Shown here one piece after another: positions 62,978 to 64,000 of a stretch of DNA of 64,000 nt. This stretch comes from Pseudomonadota bacterium. GTDB lineage: Bacteria > Myxococcota_A > Polyangia > Polyangiales > Polyangiaceae. The position numbers and the translations under genes were made by a program. How positions within the stretch are numbered: the first letter of the stretch is position 1; each line of letters starts with the position of its first letter. The DNA is taken from the NCBI GenBank assembly GCA_023423895.1, contig JAFAER010000030.1:23255-87254 (forward strand), written 5' to 3'. The notes beneath the pieces were generated by a model. That model did no database searches, was not told the origin of the DNA, and saw only the letters and a program-made list of their open reading frames with translations.

Positions 62978-63711
62978 TGGCTCAATCGTCCCTCGTCTCG
63001 CAGCTGCTTCGTTTAGGGCGCTCTCTTTCGCTCGCGGCGCTCCTCCTCGCAACGACAGGCGCTCTCGCGAGCACCTCGGCGTGTGGGTCGTCCGAAGGCG
63101 ACGCCGCGCCTTTCCCCGATCCCGAGCTCGCCGTGGTCGAGACGAATCCGGACGGGGTCCCGTACCCGACGGATGGGATCGGCAGCCGGAAGCGGAGCGG
63201 CAAGCGCCCCGGCGATCGGATGCCGAACTTCACGTTCCGCGCGTATCGAGGGCCCGGACGCGAAGGCGGGCTCCAGACCATCTCGCTCGCCGAGTACTTC
63301 GACCCGCAGCAGACGCGACACAAGGTGCTGCACCTCCAGGTCGCCGCCACGTGGTGCTCGATTTGCTCGAGCGAGCTGGAGGCGACGGTCGGCGTAGCGG
63401 ACGCGCTCCGCGAGCGTGGCATCGTCTTCCTCGAGGTCGTCGTGAGCGGGGCAACCCCCGGGAAGGGGCCGGCGCTCTCCGAGCTCGACGCATGGATCGA
63501 TCGCCACAAGACGAGCTTCCCGACGGGGATCGACGTCGCCGCCCGACGCCTCGGCGTCCTCGGCGTGAACGGCGCCGCGATGCCGCACGACATCCTCATC
63601 GACACGCGGACGATGGAGATCCTCGACTCCTCGGTGGGCGCCCCCCTCGACGTGGGGAAGTACGTCCTCGAGGGTCTGCGATGGGTCGAGGCCAATCCGC
63701 CTTCTTATTGA
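62977..63711 (+). CDS. TlpA/AhpC-like thioredoxin-fold lipoprotein
   Basis: 244 residues from TTG at 62977, preceded by AAGGCGG. Signal ends ASTSAC36, a lipobox. The thioredoxin domain (about 80-230) has W126-C127-S-I-C130, the redox CxxC, in LQVAATWCSICSSELEA, and the cis-Pro region GAAMPHDILID. It resembles TlpA and AhpC/TSA-type periplasmic proteins, which reduce or protect exported proteins. The frame is open upstream to 62893 but crosses the small antisense gene. Convergent with nothing; recA follows in the same direction, 179 bases on. Confidence 0.85.
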   Translation: MAQSSLVSQLLRLGRSLSLAALLLATTGALASTSACGSSEGDAAPFPDPELAVVETNPDGVPYPTDGIGSRKRSGKRPGDRMPNFTFRAYRGPGREGGLQTISLAEYFDPQQTRHKVLHLQVAATWCSICSSELEATVGVADALRERGIVFLEVVVSGATPGKGPALSELDAWIDRHKTSFPTGIDVAARRLGVLGVNGAAMPHDILIDTRTMEILDSSVGAPLDVGKYVLEGLRWVEANPPSY

Positions 63712-63753
63712 AGACAGGCTCCGAAAAACCCAAGTCACCGAGATCAGGGCGAC

Positions 63754-63781
63754 TTGACACTGAACAGAAAAGCAGTATAGT
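63754..63781 (+). promoter_or_regulatory. recA promoter
   Basis: TTGACA at 63754-63759, 16 bases, and TATAGT at 63776-63781, a strong sigma70-type promoter about 110 bases before the recA ATG. Confidence 0.75.
63760..63775. promoter_or_regulatory. Candidate LexA box in the recA promoter spacer
   Basis: CTGAACAGAAAAGCAG lies exactly between -35 and -10. Read on the other strand it fits 13 of 17 positions of the LexA box I recall for Myxococcus (CTRHAMRYBYGTTCAGS), including the full GTTCAG core. LexA bound here would block the promoter. Recalled consensus, not a search. Confidence 0.55.
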
Positions 63782-63788
63782 CACTGCT
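63771..63788. promoter_or_regulatory. Perfect inverted repeat over the recA -10
   Basis: AGCAGT-N6-ACTGCT surrounds the TATAGT -10. A second possible operator, overlapping the LexA-like site by five bases. Confidence 0.45.
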
Positions 63789-63890
63789 ACTGAGGCCCGG
63801 TACCGCGTGCCCACGAAGCGGTCGACCACTCACTCGGTGCGGCGGCAGTCCAGACAAGAGACCGACGAGCGGGAGACCAGAAGGAGCGTC

Positions 63891-64000
63891 ATGGAGGAGA
63901 AGAACCGTCAGAAGGCCATCGAGCTTGCCGTCAGCAGCATCGAGAAGGAGTACGGCAAGGGCTCGATCATGCGCCTCAAGGACGGCGAGTCTGTCCTCAA
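63891..64000 (+). CDS. recA: RecA recombinase, N-terminal fragment
   Basis: The first 36 codons and two bases of a gene that continues past the right edge. The protein starts MEEKNRQKAIELAVSSIEK and continues EYGKGSIMRLKD, the conserved RecA N-terminal helix and strand. AAGGAG precedes the ATG by 5 bases. RecA drives homologous recombination and the SOS response; the promoter with LexA-type box fits damage induction. Myxobacteria may have two recA genes, and which one this is cannot be told here. Confidence 0.95.
   Translation, partial: MEEKNRQKAIELAVSSIEKEYGKGSIMRLKDGESVL

Noticed and set aside
1..64000. Mobile elements, prophage, CRISPR, secondary metabolite synthases
   Set aside because: No transposase, integrase, repeat-spacer array, or PKS/NRPS module is visible.

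Overview
This is a 64 kb, very GC-rich chromosomal window from a free-living Gram-negative bacterium. The style points to the Myxococcota, most likely the Polyangia side (Polyangium/Sorangium/Labilithrix-like). The grounds are many Cys-rich and FG-GAP lipoproteins with Asp/Ser/Gly-rich linkers, a Hanks-type Ser/Thr kinase, FHA proteins including an FHA-sigma54 activator, an ECF41 sigma factor, multi-PAS hybrid kinases, and a recA promoter carrying a sequence like the myxobacterial LexA box. The assignment is inference; no rRNA gene is present. I see no transposase, integrase, phage gene or CRISPR array, and base composition is even, so this reads as core or accessory chromosome rather than an island.

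Layout. 1-5.8 kb: a response regulator (partial), a five-PAS hybrid histidine kinase, a DUF2007-type membrane protein and a tandem universal stress protein. 5.9-8.7 kb: a secreted beta-lactamase-fold hydrolase and a ferritin-like di-iron protein. 8.7-16.3 kb: a tightly overlapped five-gene operon, efflux adaptor - TolC - RND pump - LytS-type sensor - LytTR regulator. 16.5-26 kb: an internally duplicated Cys-rich lipoprotein, an ECF41 sigma/NDH-2-like oxidoreductase pair, a double-ACT protein, two surface lipoproteins, a VWA protein and two unknown genes. 26.1-34.3 kb: tRNA-Arg(TCT), a TetR/Coq4 divergent pair with two perfect operators, a Ser/Thr kinase, a GMC oxidoreductase with a four-Cys motif, a lipoprotein resembling animal c-type lysozyme, a TerB-PPP phosphatase and a DJ-1/PfpI protein. 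34.4-44.2 kb: a VanY-like carboxypeptidase, a glutaredoxin-fold protein without its cysteines, a second RND tripartite pump and an FHA-sigma54 activator. 44.3-55 kb: an FG-GAP lipoprotein, an M1 peptidase lipoprotein, a Cys-rich lipoprotein and a sugar ABC transporter whose binding protein is fused to a permease. 55-64 kb: a 26-residue membrane peptide candidate, DnaJ, a HAD phosphatase, several lipoproteins, a metallophosphoesterase, an FHA protein, a TlpA-like thioredoxin lipoprotein and the start of recA.

How it works together. Three themes recur. First, envelope and export: two tripartite RND pumps, one apparently under its own co-translated two-component system, plus at least 14 predicted lipoproteins. 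Second, wall and extracellular macromolecule degradation: the lysozyme-like protein, the VanY peptidase, the M1 peptidase and the serine hydrolase, which would fit a predatory or scavenging life (inference). Third, dense signalling by histidine kinases, a Ser/Thr kinase, FHA readers, ECF41 and sigma54. Most operon partners overlap by 4 nt (ATGA or GTGA), so translational coupling is common and several starts are GTG. The main candidates for new biology are the c-type-lysozyme-like protein, the binding-protein-permease fusion, the cysteine-less glutaredoxin and the double operator between tetR and coq4.
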